From: Micrasema longulum
Lineage: Eukaryota; Arthropoda; Insecta; Trichoptera; Brachycentridae
DNA: 64,000 nt
Assembly: GCA_022494885.1 (NCBI GenBank)
Contig: JAGVSM010003405.1
Span: 1-64,000, forward strand
Reading direction: 5' to 3'
Program-made: the position numbers and the translations under genes
Part shown: piece after piece, positions 43,033-53,489 of the stretch
Layout of the letters: each line of letters begins with the position of its first letter
Position numbering within the stretch: the first letter of the stretch is position 1
The notes under the pieces: model-generated
What the model saw: the letters and a program-made list of their open reading frames with translations, nothing else
What the model was told of the DNA's origin: nothing
The model's database searches: none

Positions 43033-43236
43033 TTATAATAATAAAAATAATTTCAAGTTTTATTCCACTTTTATTTATAATAATTTTATATTTTTTTTTA
43101 CCAGTGACCGGGTTTCGTCGTGACCGACATCACCAGTCTGACGATGTCGGTCACGACGAAACCCGGTCACTGGTAAAAAACTTATAAAATAATTATAAAT
43201 AAAAGTGGAATAAAACTATATAGTATTTTTATTATT
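43033..43236. mobile_element. ~200-bp palindrome (foldback) carrying a hammerhead ribozyme
   Basis: The left arm runs 'ttttattccacttttattta' ... 'ccagtgaccgggtttcgtcg' and 'tgaccgacatc'. The right arm is its complement, 'gatgtcggtca', 'cgacgaaacccggtcactgg' ... 'taaataaaagtggaataaaa'. The GC-rich 31-bp core is perfect in both arms and the AT-rich outer arms have a few mismatches. The loop is only about 11 bases. The hammerhead on the plus strand lies across the loop and right arm. Confidence 0.85.
43132..43174 (+). ncRNA. type I hammerhead ribozyme, all core bases present
   Basis: Stem I is ACCAGT (43,132-43,137) paired with ACTGGT (43,169-43,174), six perfect pairs. The core CTGACGA is at 43,138-43,144. 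After one T comes stem II GTCG/CGAC (43,146-43,149 and 43,154-43,157) with loop GTCA. GAAA is at 43,158-43,161. Minimal stem III is A-CC-C-GG-T, and the cleavage triplet GTC ends at 43,168, so cleavage would be predicted between C43,168 and A43,169. The single T between core and stem II matches the extra A in the 10.2 kb copy. The short stem III suggests it acts as a dimer or co-transcriptionally. Confidence 0.78.
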
Positions 43237-44305
43237 TTAATAAAAATATATTACATATTAAATAAATACATATAAAAATGTTATTTTCATGTAATCGTAA
43301 ATATTTTTCAACAACCAAAGAATTTATTTATATATTTTTAAGAACTGTAAGTTATTGAACATTGGGCGGGATTAGAACAAGGATGCTTGATGAGAGTATA
43401 AGGAGGGGAAGGGAGATGTACATATTTATTTTTATAATGTCTACCAAGTTACATAATTCATTTTTAGTGAAAATTTTAAATCTGACAGAGTGATGTTTGT
43501 GTAATCTGTCTTTAAATTTTGTATTGTACACTGAAAAAGTGCTACAAAAAAAGCATTTTTAACACACGATGCTTTACTTATTGGTATATGAAACAGCTGG
43601 TACTGTCTACAAATCCTGGCTGGCACATGTATTGTTATGAGTTGATTAGTTTGAATTAAATGAATAATTTTACAGTGAATTTTGATTTATTTATGTAAAT
43701 GACAGCTTAGGATACAGATCATGTTTTGAAGTTAGAAATCAATAATAAACAAGAATTGACTTGTTTCTTGATTTAACGTTAAAAATTATAAGTAGGTGTT
43801 TGAAAAGAAAACATAAGTAAAGGTCGAATGACTATGTTCAGAAAATATTAATGAATTTGGGATCAAACGAAATAGTGCACCGAGTGCTTTAACTACAATT
43901 GTCTCGGATTTCCCTGTTATCAGAGAAAGTGCGTTCTTTAAAACATGCTGTTGAAATACTTTTCATTAATGTGAATTAAAAAGTAATGTGTATATGTGTA
44001 TGTATCTTTAACGGGGTAAAAAATATTCACGGGGTTTTTTACAATATAAAACGGTTTAAAAATAGCTTTCGCATATGGGAAATGTTTAAAAAATCGTAGA
44101 ATAGTAGGCTTAAAAATATATGTAACACGATATTATTCTGCTATTAATTTGTAGAAATATGCATTTCTATGGCTATGCCTCAAAAACAATATAAAAATCC
44201 TTGATAAACTAACATGCTCAGAAAGCAAAAATGATCCAAAGCTAAAGGCATTTATTTGTAGTGGTAATAATTACATTTTTTTTAAAAAACGGCGCATTAT
44301 TATAC
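43237..44305. other. unassigned AT-rich sequence
   Basis: The frame 43,441-43,626 (minus) has no domain. Nothing repetitive was seen. Confidence 0.4.
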
Positions 44306-44308
44306 AAA

Positions 44309-44830
44309 AAAACATTTATTAACATATTACAACAGAGATTACGAACATTTTAGGGAAGGTAATACAGAAGTCAAGGCATCTACAGTGCTAATGACCTGTC
44401 ATTGGCTGGTTTAAGTGGCCACTTTACTCATTGTGTAACATTCACCATTCTGCCCATATTTGAACATCTATATTCCTTTAATTCTGTCGTCTATTAATGA
44501 TTGTGAAGTTAAAGAGCTGAAACTTTTATTTATACGGGTGAGATCAATCTTATTTAATTGTTTCACCCAAATACTAGGCAACGCCTAATTTATTTATTTT
44601 TCATTTTTATACTTCTTTATGAACCACGTAGATTTATCAACAATATTTTGAGTTTGTCCAAATAAACCAGCCAATGACAGCTCATAAGGCCCGTAGATGC
44701 CTTGACTTCTATATTACATTCCCTAAAAGGTTCATAATTTCTGTTTGAATATGTTAATATGAACAGTTCCGCGGGAGTTGAATCCGAAAATTCAGACTAA
44801 CTCAAAATATTGTTGAAAAAACACTTATAT
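44309..44830. mobile_element. H-family element, complete copy with ~13-bp target duplication (copy e)
   Basis: 'aaaaaacatttat' (44,308-44,320 region) and 'aaaaaacacttat' (44,817-44,829) flank it. The arms are ~95 bp: 'attaacatattacaacag', 'gaaggtaatacagaagtcaa' and 'ggcatctac...cctgtcattggctggttt' against the complement at 44,665-44,760 ('aaaccagccaatgacag', 'gtagatgccttgacttct', 'aatatgttaat'). A second inverted pair, 'caacaatattttgag' (44,638) and 'ctcaaaatattgttg' (44,800), lies in the right half. There is a right-hand extension with 'gggagttgaatcc', parallel to copy d. Confidence 0.78.
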
Positions 44831-46060
44831 ATTTAATTTTCTTCTGTATAATATTATTTTTAAAATATCTGCTTGGCTAATGGGACTTCCATGTAAATGG
44901 CTGGCTACGGCTGTGTGTGAAAAATACTTTATTCTTAAACAACTTAAATTATAATAATAAGCGGATGGAACCGGTTTCTGATTCACTGTCAAGACACCTG
45001 TATTATATTACATGATAGGTATAATTTTCAGTTGCTATAGTCGCTTGTGATTTGCGTCAATCGAATAAAACAAATACATCCTATCGGAAATGCCATGTTG
45101 AACACCTGCTTCATTTTATTTTATTTCTTATCTATGTTTAAAAAAGATCGACTGCAGCTAGTATTACGAATCACAAATGATAAAATAGATTATGATCTTT
45201 CATTGGGAGTTTTTTTATTTTATATTAATTTCGTATCCAGTGAGATGTTGATCTAAAATGAATGAGTTTAGCACTTGTCTACAAATATTAGATTTTGAAT
45301 GATAATAATTATATCTGGAGACTATCCTAACCAGAGGACGCTCGGTATTCAATTTCTAATTCACCTGTTTTAGGTGTTTTAGGTTTGTTTTAGGTTTTTA
45401 TATAGATTCCCTGGTATATTAAATATGTATATTTATCTACGCAATAAATTCATAAAATAAAATAAATAAATGTGGGATTAAATATACATATTATTATTTA
45501 CATAGAAATATAATTACAAAAATACACTTTAGAAAAATACATCTTAAAATTAAGCTTAAATGTAAAATTGGCTCAATTAAACACTGGTTTATCACTAATA
45601 TTTTTCATACGTACAACTCTTAGAAGAAAAATCGATAAACAATCAAGTCAGCCATCTAATTTGTATGTGTCTTTGTTTTACATTTCTACAATGTCAATTA
45701 ATAATTTAAAAAATATTCTATTAAGAAAAAAAAAGTTAAACAATTACTAATTCTGTCAGTAAAATAGAAATATAAATATTTCTGACGGATGTTTTAGACT
45801 CAATAGCTACTCTCAAAATATAATTGTAATAAATCCATTAACATTCGCATGGCAAAAAATGTTTAATAAGGAAATGTAGAGAAAATCGTGATTTGTTAAA
45901 AATTATCGTATTGGACACTAAATTAAACAAATTAATGTAAAATAAAAGAATATATTCATTTTAATCAAGTAAATATAGATTTTTTCATCCGTTTTATGAA
46001 CTGCTAAGCTTTGTAATTTATTTTCTAAGTGCGTAAACACTTTTAAAAAAATAAAATATA
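44831..46060. other. unassigned AT-rich sequence
   Basis: A LINE-type AAAT tail may end near 45,470 ('aataaattcataaaataaaataaataaa'). The frames at 45,047-45,256 and 45,568-45,750 have no domain. Confidence 0.4.
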
Positions 46061-46064
46061 AAAG

Positions 46065-46235
46065 CGTTCTTATAATTTACCCAAATATTTTAATTTTGAT
46101 GACCATTTTCAACGAGTTGTAAATAACTTTCTATTAGAAAATGGAAATCAAGTTGGGGTGGAGTGGGGTTCAAACTTCGGATCTTTGATCCGTGAGTTCG
46201 CAACACTAGCCACGGGATTACAACCCGATTCCTTT
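46065..46235 (-). repeat. tRNA-derived SINE S2 (copy b)
   Basis: The complement reads 'cgggttgtaatcccgtggct', 'gaagtttgaaccccactcc', 'gttatttacaactcgttgaa' and 'aatggtcatcaaaatt'. It is collinear with copy a at 14.2 kb. Confidence 0.78.
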
Positions 46236-47080
46236 TAAAATACCTTTATTTTTACATTATTTTAGTTTTAAGTATATACCGTCGCTTTAGTTCGTTTTTA
46301 TTCAACAGACCAAGACCAAAACGCAAGTCTGCAGAAATAGAGCTTTAAAGTATTTTTTTTACGAAATAGTCATAAATAATGACTACAACTTAAGACAGAA
46401 TTCGTTTAAAAACCCCTTAAATGTATATTTTTTTTAATTTGAATTTTATGAATAAAAGTTTTCTCAGTTTCTTTAAAAATTGTCTGTTGGACAAAAACGA
46501 ACTAAAGCAACGATATGTTTCATCTGAGAAATAGAACCTTAAAGAAGATGCTTTATGTACAATTCATTATGTAGTCAAACACTAAAAATTATCTTATTCA
46601 TCCTTCAGTTTTGTAGATGCAAGAGCTGAAACCTTTATTGAGTGTACGTTAAAATTGGGCTTTTGACGAAATGAGCTGAAATCTGATGTGCTACCATTTA
46701 GCATGATACAGAAGTATAGTAGATTATGATATGTGCGGATGATTATACGATACACGAGTGTGTGAACACAACACAAATAGACTTCCGCATATCTGACGCC
46801 AAGAGGAAGATTGTGATGTTAACCAATCTAACTCACCCATCTACATATATATAAAAGTAATTATTCGTCTGCATAAACAACTCTGTAATTATTGTTATGT
46901 TTTTTATGCACATTAATATACGCAAACGCATATTTATCAATATGCATATGATCATAATATAATTCATTAGAGTATATGCCTTTAAAGATAACATTGTATA
47001 GTTCCCCAAGTTAATCTACTAATTTGATAAAATAAAATAAATTCGATAAATTCTTAGACACTGTTAAATTACATTATTGT
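46236..47080. other. unassigned AT-rich sequence
   Basis: 46,610-46,665 shares 'agctgaaacctttattgagtg' with the H-family middle region. Otherwise nothing. Confidence 0.35.
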
Positions 47081-47082
47081 CA

Positions 47083-47428
47083 TTATCATTCCATTTCCAC
47101 CCTTAATTATGCACAGGGTACTACTGTATTGGTAAACCAACTGTAACGTCTCTTGATAAAAAAAGTTCTTAATTTCATTGTTTTATTTATTGGCGATAAA
47201 AGAGGATTACAAAATATGTATAAATGAAAGCACTAAACAAATCCAATAAAGTTTAAACGAAAATAAATGGAAGTTACGTGATCAGTCATACGGTTCAGTT
47301 GCCAGTCCAGGGACACAGAGCTACTGTAAAACTATTTTTAAATTAATATTACGCGTCAACCATGTCGAGAATCGAACCCGAGACCTCGTTCAAGGTAGGC
47401 GAACGCGCTTTTTAACCACAAGGTGGTC
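47083..47428 (-). repeat. SINE S1 (copy d) with ~110 bp internal insertion
   Basis: 'acagggtactactgtattgg' and, after an insertion (about 47,150-47,265), 'gttacgtgatcagtcatacgg', 'gttgccagtccagggaca' and the head 'gtcgagaatcgaacccgagacc'. It has the order of copies b and c. Confidence 0.7.
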
Positions 47429-47765
47429 AGTGAATACACACAATATAAATAGTCTGCCTTAGCAGCACGGGTCTTCTGCTACAAGGCATTACTTTATAAT
47501 ACATATTAAAAATAAATAAAAATAAATATAATCTGTTTAAACAAGAAAATTTATGCTATTTTTTCATTTCTTTGCGCTGGTGTGCGAATGAAACGAAAAT
47601 AGCGTAGCATGGTAAAAGCGAACAAATCATACAATTCTGCTATTTTAATGGACTTTCTTTTAAAGTCGCGCTAATAAAAAATCACAGTAAACAAACATGA
47701 GATAAAAACAATTGTTTTCTCATGTATTTCTGATAAAAAAATATACCTTTATGTTTTATGTAACT
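47429..47765. other. unassigned AT-rich sequence
   Basis: Nothing supported. Confidence 0.4.
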
Positions 47766-48905
47766 TCTTTTCTTCTTCTTTTTCACATCCGCTCCTAAGT
47801 ACAGCATGTGGACATCACCAGTAGCTCAATCACAAATAACTATCGACGTGCTTAAAAATCATGCTAAGCATTTGAGCGATCACAATGAGCAATAATAACC
47901 ATGCTTAAGTTATCGCAGTCATAAGTCGACGCGTGTGTAATCTCTTGAGTCAACGCTCGTATCGATTGGTTTTTGGTTTACCTCGTAAATAAATACAGTT
48001 CACTAGCGAAAAATCAGCGATTACTATAAAAAATATTGCAATATTTTGCATTTACATTTAAGTATCAAATACAAAAAAGTGAAAATTTTATTACAATTAC
48101 TATGGCGACATTTGGCTTGCCAACTGCCGGCTAAATGCAATACATATCATAATAAAGGATAAATACATAAATAAAATTAGCAGTTTTGGAATATTTTCCA
48201 TATTTACACCGGTGAAATTCAAATATGTGATTGCGCAGCAGGATTATACGCTGCGAAACGTAAATATTTTGACATTTAATATTAGGTGTTCACGGATGTT
48301 TCATTGTGGTCGCGAATACGATAAAAAACCATGGTGAGAAATTGTTATCACGTCGATAGTTATTTGTGATTGAGCTGCAGGACGGCGTGAGCCCGCGGGG
48401 TTAAAGAACTGGCATCTTGGGTTTTAGATTTCCCGAGGCATGCGCAGCACGTCAAGCCAGCCATAGGAGGCTTCTGCGTCCGTTCTCGGACTTCAATGTT
48501 AGTTATTAAATCTAACCACCTTATGCCTAACATCCTCCTCAAGAACTTACTCTCAAAAGCTTCTGAGCTTTGGTAACGTGCCAAGATTCGCACCCATTCT
48601 GACATCACACAAGAGTTGAATAATCGACATTTCGTTTTGACTGAGTATAGGCTAGAGTTTCATACAACACGTACCATGTTAAACGCTGCTCCAGAAATTC
48701 CTAGGCGGGTTGCGAGCTCTTTGTGCATGCTTCCATGAAAATTTATGTAACTCCCAAGTATTTAAAGTGGTCAACTTTCTCGATCTTCTTTCTATTATTA
48801 TAGAGAGACTGATCAAGGTCAGGTCAGGATTCGTTGCACATAATTTCAGTCTTTTGGTATTTATATTAAGACCTAGACGAGTAGAGATTTATGTAACTGA
48901 TATAT
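47766..48905 (-). mobile_element. LINE-I remnant (copy 2), split by a MITE
   Basis: On the minus strand, from the right: a decayed RT stretch reading SSRLGLNINTKRLKLCATNP near 48,840-48,890, then EAFESKFLRRMLGIRWLDLI and TNIEVRERTQKPPM in the frame 48,608-48,360, a GC-rich shadow, and (after the MITE) the 3' end at 47,768-47,822 ('gtgatgtccacatgctgtac', 'gaagaagaa'). The order matches RTE-type C-termini and copy 1 at 34.7 kb. Part of the region between GHVLR and the tail is also deleted. Confidence 0.72.
47823..48376. mobile_element. MITE, 554 bp, TIR AGCTCAATCACAAATAACTA
   Basis: The left end starts AGCTCAATCACAAATAACTA and continues TCGACGTG. The right end is the exact complement (CACGTCGA, TAGTTATTTGTGATTGAGCT), a 28-bp perfect TIR. 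If AGCT is the target duplication, the TIR proper is 24 bp. The interior has no frame. It interrupts LINE-I copy 2. Confidence 0.82.
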
Positions 48906-48960
48906 AATTATTTTTCGACAGTCAATCATTTTCGATGATCGGCAGATTATATATCTTGAA

Positions 48961-49335
48961 AATTGGACTGACTATGGTACTCATATACAGACGAAGGACT
49001 TAAGTAAGATTTGTTGAAACGATTTGAAGATAATGCATTGGAAAATACACATTTGATGGAAAAACCCTAAACTTCGTGTCTTTAACTTGAAAATTGTCCA
49101 AAATGTCGCCGAGCAGGCGCGTCGTATTTTATTTCCTTTAGTATTTTTAAGATAATACGAGTAAATATTATAAATCACAAGGTTTACGTTAAAATTAGAA
49201 TATTATGTAATTATTACATTCCATACATAAATTTGTACTACCAGCTATCTTAATACAATACATTTATAAAATTACCGACGTGACGCAATGCGTAAAAACA
49301 TAATTCAAACATGTTACTTATGACTTATACGACGC
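48961..49335. other. unassigned AT-rich sequence
   Basis: Nothing supported. Confidence 0.4.
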
Positions 49336-49337
49336 AT

Positions 49338-50880
49338 ACTGCCGTCGTACATGGAGAAAGGCCGTAACTTATTTATTTAGTTAAAATGAGTTATGTATAT
49401 ATCTGGAATCAGCAAGAAAATATAACAATTGGTATTTATATGTAACAAAGTCCAAATCGGTTCCATTAAAACAAAAATACCTTAAGATAAAAGGATGCAT
49501 TTTCACCCGACAAATTCCGCAATGACGAATTTCAGTGGTTTTTATATAAATACTATTAAACTACTATTAAAACTGAGCCAAAGTTAAGAAAAATAAATTA
49601 TGTTCCGTATTATCAGCGCCATGATTTCTTGTTTTGTAGTTTTGAAATATTCCGCTCGTGAATATTCCGCTCGTGACGTCAAAAGTTTTCGTCGTAGAGT
49701 TCAGCTGATTGGTGAGTTGGCTTCTCTTTTATGAATTTTTTCATACATTTTCAAGAAACTTCACCATTCAATCAAATGTTTTAATTTTTTCCGCGTGTTT
49801 TTTCCCGTAGCACTGAACTTCCTCATTTGATCGATTTCATAGTTTTTACGAAAATGAAAGGCAAAACTTATATTTAAAATAACAACGGATCATGTGCCAA
49901 AAATACATATTATTAAAAAAACAAAACATACATATTTTTGAAAATAAAACATTTAAGTGTAACAAATAAGGTATCTTTGTCCATAAAGCTACGATAAGCT
50001 CAAATCCGACTATTAACAAAACGCTAATTTTCACAGAATTCCTATCCATGTAGCAATGGCGAAGGGTGGTTTTATTTACAGGTAAGCTATAAAAAAATAA
50101 TATATATTTGTACCTACATAGGAGGTACATAATATGTTGTAAGTAATATATACTATAAATTGATAATTTTCTGTGGTTCTGTGTGATACAACAACTTTCG
50201 CCCATGAAATTAACTCAAATTATGTAACTTTGTGATATATTATATTATATAGATATATTATGCATAACTTTAATATATAATTCATTAAAAAATACCACTA
50301 TGAATTCAGTCGATATTGGGTATTCAATTTAAATGTCAACTGGGCGAATTGTTCTTGTAATTAATAGTGCTAAAAACGGCCGCGTGGAGCGCTTTATGTC
50401 CTGCTATATGACGCATAAAAGTAATTATGGTCATATGTCAAAAGTACTATCTCAAAGATAAATGGTCCTTAAGAAACAATGTTTGAAATACTGTTTTCCA
50501 AATTAAGAATCTTCAAATAATTTGTGTAATCTGCAAGTTTAATCCAGGAGAAAAAACCGCACCGGGGTTAATACTTTCAAAATATGTTATACTTATTTTT
50601 ATGAAAATATAAACTGGAATAATCGGCTAGTTTCTTGGCTCACCGCAGGCGCTGGGCGCGCTTTATTAAAATTTATATTTATATTAGGATAAAAATACAA
50701 ACGGTGGAAATGATTTTAAATAAATTTTAATTATTTATTTGTTTTTCTGTAAATAACGTTACAATAAAACATTATTATGGTTAGTCAAATATAATAGTAA
50801 GCTGCGCATAATCGCTTCTGTACACGGTTCGCCCCTGCCATGTAGTTACGGCCTTTCTTCGTATGACAGTAGTATAATAA
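49338..50880. repeat. inverted repeat pair bounding a 1.5 kb segment
   Basis: 'actgccgtcgtacatgg' plus 'agaaaggccgtaact' (49,342-49,373) is complementary to 'agttacggcctttct' plus 'tcgtatgacagtagt' (50,847-50,877). The right end is preceded by 'taagctgcgcataatcgc', which recurs at 26.79 kb. Either the ends of one element or two copies in opposite orientation. The interior holds MITE L4 and unassigned AT-rich DNA. Confidence 0.5.
49522..49829 (-). mobile_element. MITE family L (copy 4)
   Basis: Ends CAATGACGAATTTCAGTG and CACTGAACTTCCTCATTT. The interior contains 'gtgacgtcaaaagtt' and an 11-bp direct duplication ('atattccgctcgtga' twice). Less similar inside than copies 1 and 2. Confidence 0.6.
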
Positions 50881-51790
50881 TTGTGAATGCATAAGAATTA
50901 TCTAGGTATCATGCAATATGAAATAAAAATAACGAAAATTAAACAAATAGTAGGCATTATTTATAAGGCAAGTAATGATCTTTTAGGTGATACAATGATG
51001 AATATATAAGGCTGTTTACCCCATAAAAAATCAGTTTTCCTTCGTATTGTCGCATTTTAGGTCTTCGGAAAATACCCATTTAAAAACTCCGTTAACTTTA
51101 ATGTACGCATGTATTTAAAATTCAGAAAAATTATAGTGAATCATATCTCCAAGATACTGATCACGTCTGCATCAGAAATGGTAAACGGCTGATTCTTGTT
51201 ACAGAATTGCTACAAATATGATTTATGTTGATGTTTTTAATGATGCTGTAAAGTTTTTACTGATTTTAACTTTTTGTTTATATTACCTACGTTTTTAAAA
51301 TCACTCCAATTATAAATTATTTATTTTAAAATAATAGGCGTAACTAAGCACTGCCTCCACCATTTTAATAAATAATTTTAAAAAAATATCATTAAGCTAA
51401 TATTGTTTTTTTTTTTTTTCAATTTTAATTAATTTATTTTACTGAGGTTTTGAAAATTTAAAACGTCTCATATGTAGTAAATAACTTTTTTAATTTGAAA
51501 TATATTTAACAACTATTAATTTTTGTTTGAAGATCCTTGGGTTACCGAAAGCATCTTACACACAATTCAAGCAATTTTTTTTCTAGGATTATCAATCACA
51601 AAGTAAGCTATAGTTTACAGCAAAAAAATGGGCCGTAGGTATTCAGGTCAAGAATCACAAGCGCAGCGACGAAACTGTCCGTTAAACATCTGTTGTTAAA
51701 TCGAAAACTCAACCAAATATTTGCAATGCTTTTGTTAAATGCAATAAAGCGAAATGCCATCTCTACAGCTGTAGCTCATTATGACTTATT
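50881..51790. other. unassigned AT-rich sequence
   Basis: Nothing supported. T-run near 51,408-51,420. Confidence 0.4.
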
Positions 51791-51792
51791 GC

Positions 51793-52472
51793 TAGTGGGG
51801 AAATGGATAGTAGTTTGGTCGGATACCGGATATCCGGCAAACTCCTAAGCCGGATATACAGCCAATTGTCTCTCTTTTAAGGCAAAAATATTTTTAATGA
51901 AAAAATCTCGTTTTTCTTAAACATTTGTTATTTCAGAATATAATTCTTTTTCTAAAGTGTATACTGAACACTGACGAACGTATTTATGTGAAAAAGACAA
52001 TTTTTAAAGACAAACAATGAGGATCACTTCCCTTTTCCACAGTCGATATCAATAAATCAATTAAGTAGCGTTTAAATCATGAAATTTTCCCAATGTGTAT
52101 TACGTGTCCGCTATTATCCGGGATCTGGCCGGATATTAGGCTACTATCCGATATCAGGGCCAGGATTACAACGGGAAGTTAACGGAGTTATCTTCGACTG
52201 TCTTTAAAGAAAAACCGATATTTTTGTACCAAAATGAATATATTTACATCAACAATTACAGTATCTTCGTCGGTAACCTATAATTAAACACGTTTAGAAG
52301 AAAAAAACTTATGCATATTCTGCATTTCATACAGAAAACTTAATTTTACTTTGCAGATAAAATTGAAGATAATATGTTAACTTCCCATTGTAATCAGGGC
52401 CCTGGCCAGGTAATATAATTAGGCCGGATAGCCCGGATACCGGAAAGTTGCTGGATATCCGTTTCATCTCTA
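51793..52472. mobile_element. hAT-like element with CCGGATATCCGG-type subterminal repeats
   Basis: The left end TAGTGGGGAAATGGAT and right end (read inwards) TAGAGATGAAACGGAT are a degenerate TIR. The flanks 'cttattgc' and 'attattac' agree at 6 of 8 positions, as expected of an old 8-bp target duplication. Inside both ends are repeated 'gccggata', 'ccggatatcc' and 'ggatacc' words, likely transposase-binding sites. A second element is nested at 52,155-52,404. No transposase frame. Confidence 0.65.
52155..52404. mobile_element. nested 250-bp TIR element (CAGGGCC ends)
   Basis: Begins CAGGGCCAGGATTACAACGG and continues 'gaagttaac'. It ends with the complement, 'gttaacttcccattgtaatc' and 'agggccctg'. 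The TIR is 29 bp with three mismatches. A relative lacking its left end is at 58,306-58,430. Confidence 0.7.
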
Positions 52473-52995
52473 ATTATTACTCTGATTAAACAATAAATAA
52501 TAGAAATAACCTAGATATATTTATGACTAAAAAAAAAAAGGAAATAATTTAAAACTAAAAGAGACAAATTGACATGCAGCAAAAAACAAGTGATGTACAC
52601 ATTTAGCCATAGTACAATCATTTCTTTCGAAAATCATCACGTTCGATTTATCGACATTCATCAGCAAATCGCTTCCCTTGCATGCATCGTAGTACGCACT
52701 AATAAAATTAAACTATATTTGCCACACCTGCAACCGGTACACACTATACGACTATACCTACGTAAATATTATATGAAGATGTATTTACGTGAGTATTCAC
52801 GAGTGGAGTGTCGTATACCGATAATTTATTCTAGTTCCGGGTTGAGGAGAACGAACCAATACAAACACGATCTTCTGTACACAGTACACAGTACACGCTG
52901 AACTAAACACCTACTCAAAGGAAACAAGAACACAGACGGACACACGGGCAGTGCCGGTGGACGAAACATCCAAAACAGACGTAGCTGATAATCAT
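52473..52995. other. unassigned sequence
   Basis: The frame 52,569-52,901 (plus) and its antisense partner have no recognised domain. 'acacagtacacagtacacg' is a short direct duplication at ~52,878-52,893. Confidence 0.35.
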
Positions 52996-53047
52996 TTATC
53001 ATTGAACATGAGCATATTACAACAGAAATGGAGAACATTTTAGAGAA

Positions 53048-53222
53048 GGAATATTGAAATCTAGGTAGCTACAGCCAGTTGCATAAAAATAGGCAAATAA
53101 TTGTTGCGTTTTTGTCAAAATGTGGAAAATGAGTTGTAGTATTTTATTTTTTCGTGCGAACTCATTTGCCCATTTTGACGAAATTGCAACAATTATTTAA
53201 CTTTATTTTATTTATGCAAATG
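53048..53222. mobile_element. MITE with GCCAGTTGCA ends, nested in the H element (copy 2)
   Basis: Begins GCCAGTTGCATAAAAATAGG and ends 'ttatttatgcaa'. The long arms 'aaataattgttgcgtttttgtc' (broken here after 20) and 'gacgaaattgcaacaatta' are inverted. It interrupts H sequence between 'gcatctacag' and 'atgatctgtcattgg', which is continuous in copies d and e. Confidence 0.72.
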
Positions 53223-53405
53223 ATCTGTCATTGGTTGGATTTCAGGGCCACTTTACACACTGTGTAACGTTCACCATTCTGCCTATGTTTTAACATACAC
53301 ATTTTTTCACTTCTTTTATCTCTTGATTTTACTGGAGTTAACGGCTGAAACCTTTATTGATGTGGGTAAAATTGATTCATCTGACTAAATTATAACACAT
53401 TTTGG

Positions 53406-53448
53406 GCATCCTGACGAAGAGACGGGTCACATCGAAATCGGCAGACAT
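53406..53448 (+). ncRNA. decayed hammerhead ribozyme motif
   Basis: Core CTGACGA (53,411-53,417) and GAAA (53,434-53,437) are present, with the AGAGACGGGT stem II start. Stem II pairing is lost, the required U before the cleavage base is C (GGCA), and stem I (GCATC/GACAT) is broken. Probably inactive. Confidence 0.6.
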
Positions 53449-53489
53449 AGAAAAGTCGGTAAATGATTATAAAGAAATATTTAATCTTC

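Larger units (their letters stand above)
53000..53488. mobile_element. H-family element (copy f) with nested MITE and decayed hammerhead
   Basis: Starts 'agcatattacaacagaaatg' and contains the H words 'gaacattttagagaagg', 'ggccactttacacactgtg' and 'taacgttcaccattctgcc'. Its right part has 'ctgaaacctttattgatgtg', then the hammerhead-like words at 53,406-53,448. The extremes 'gataatcattta' (52,987) and 'taaatgattat' (53,461) are inverted. Confidence 0.72.
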
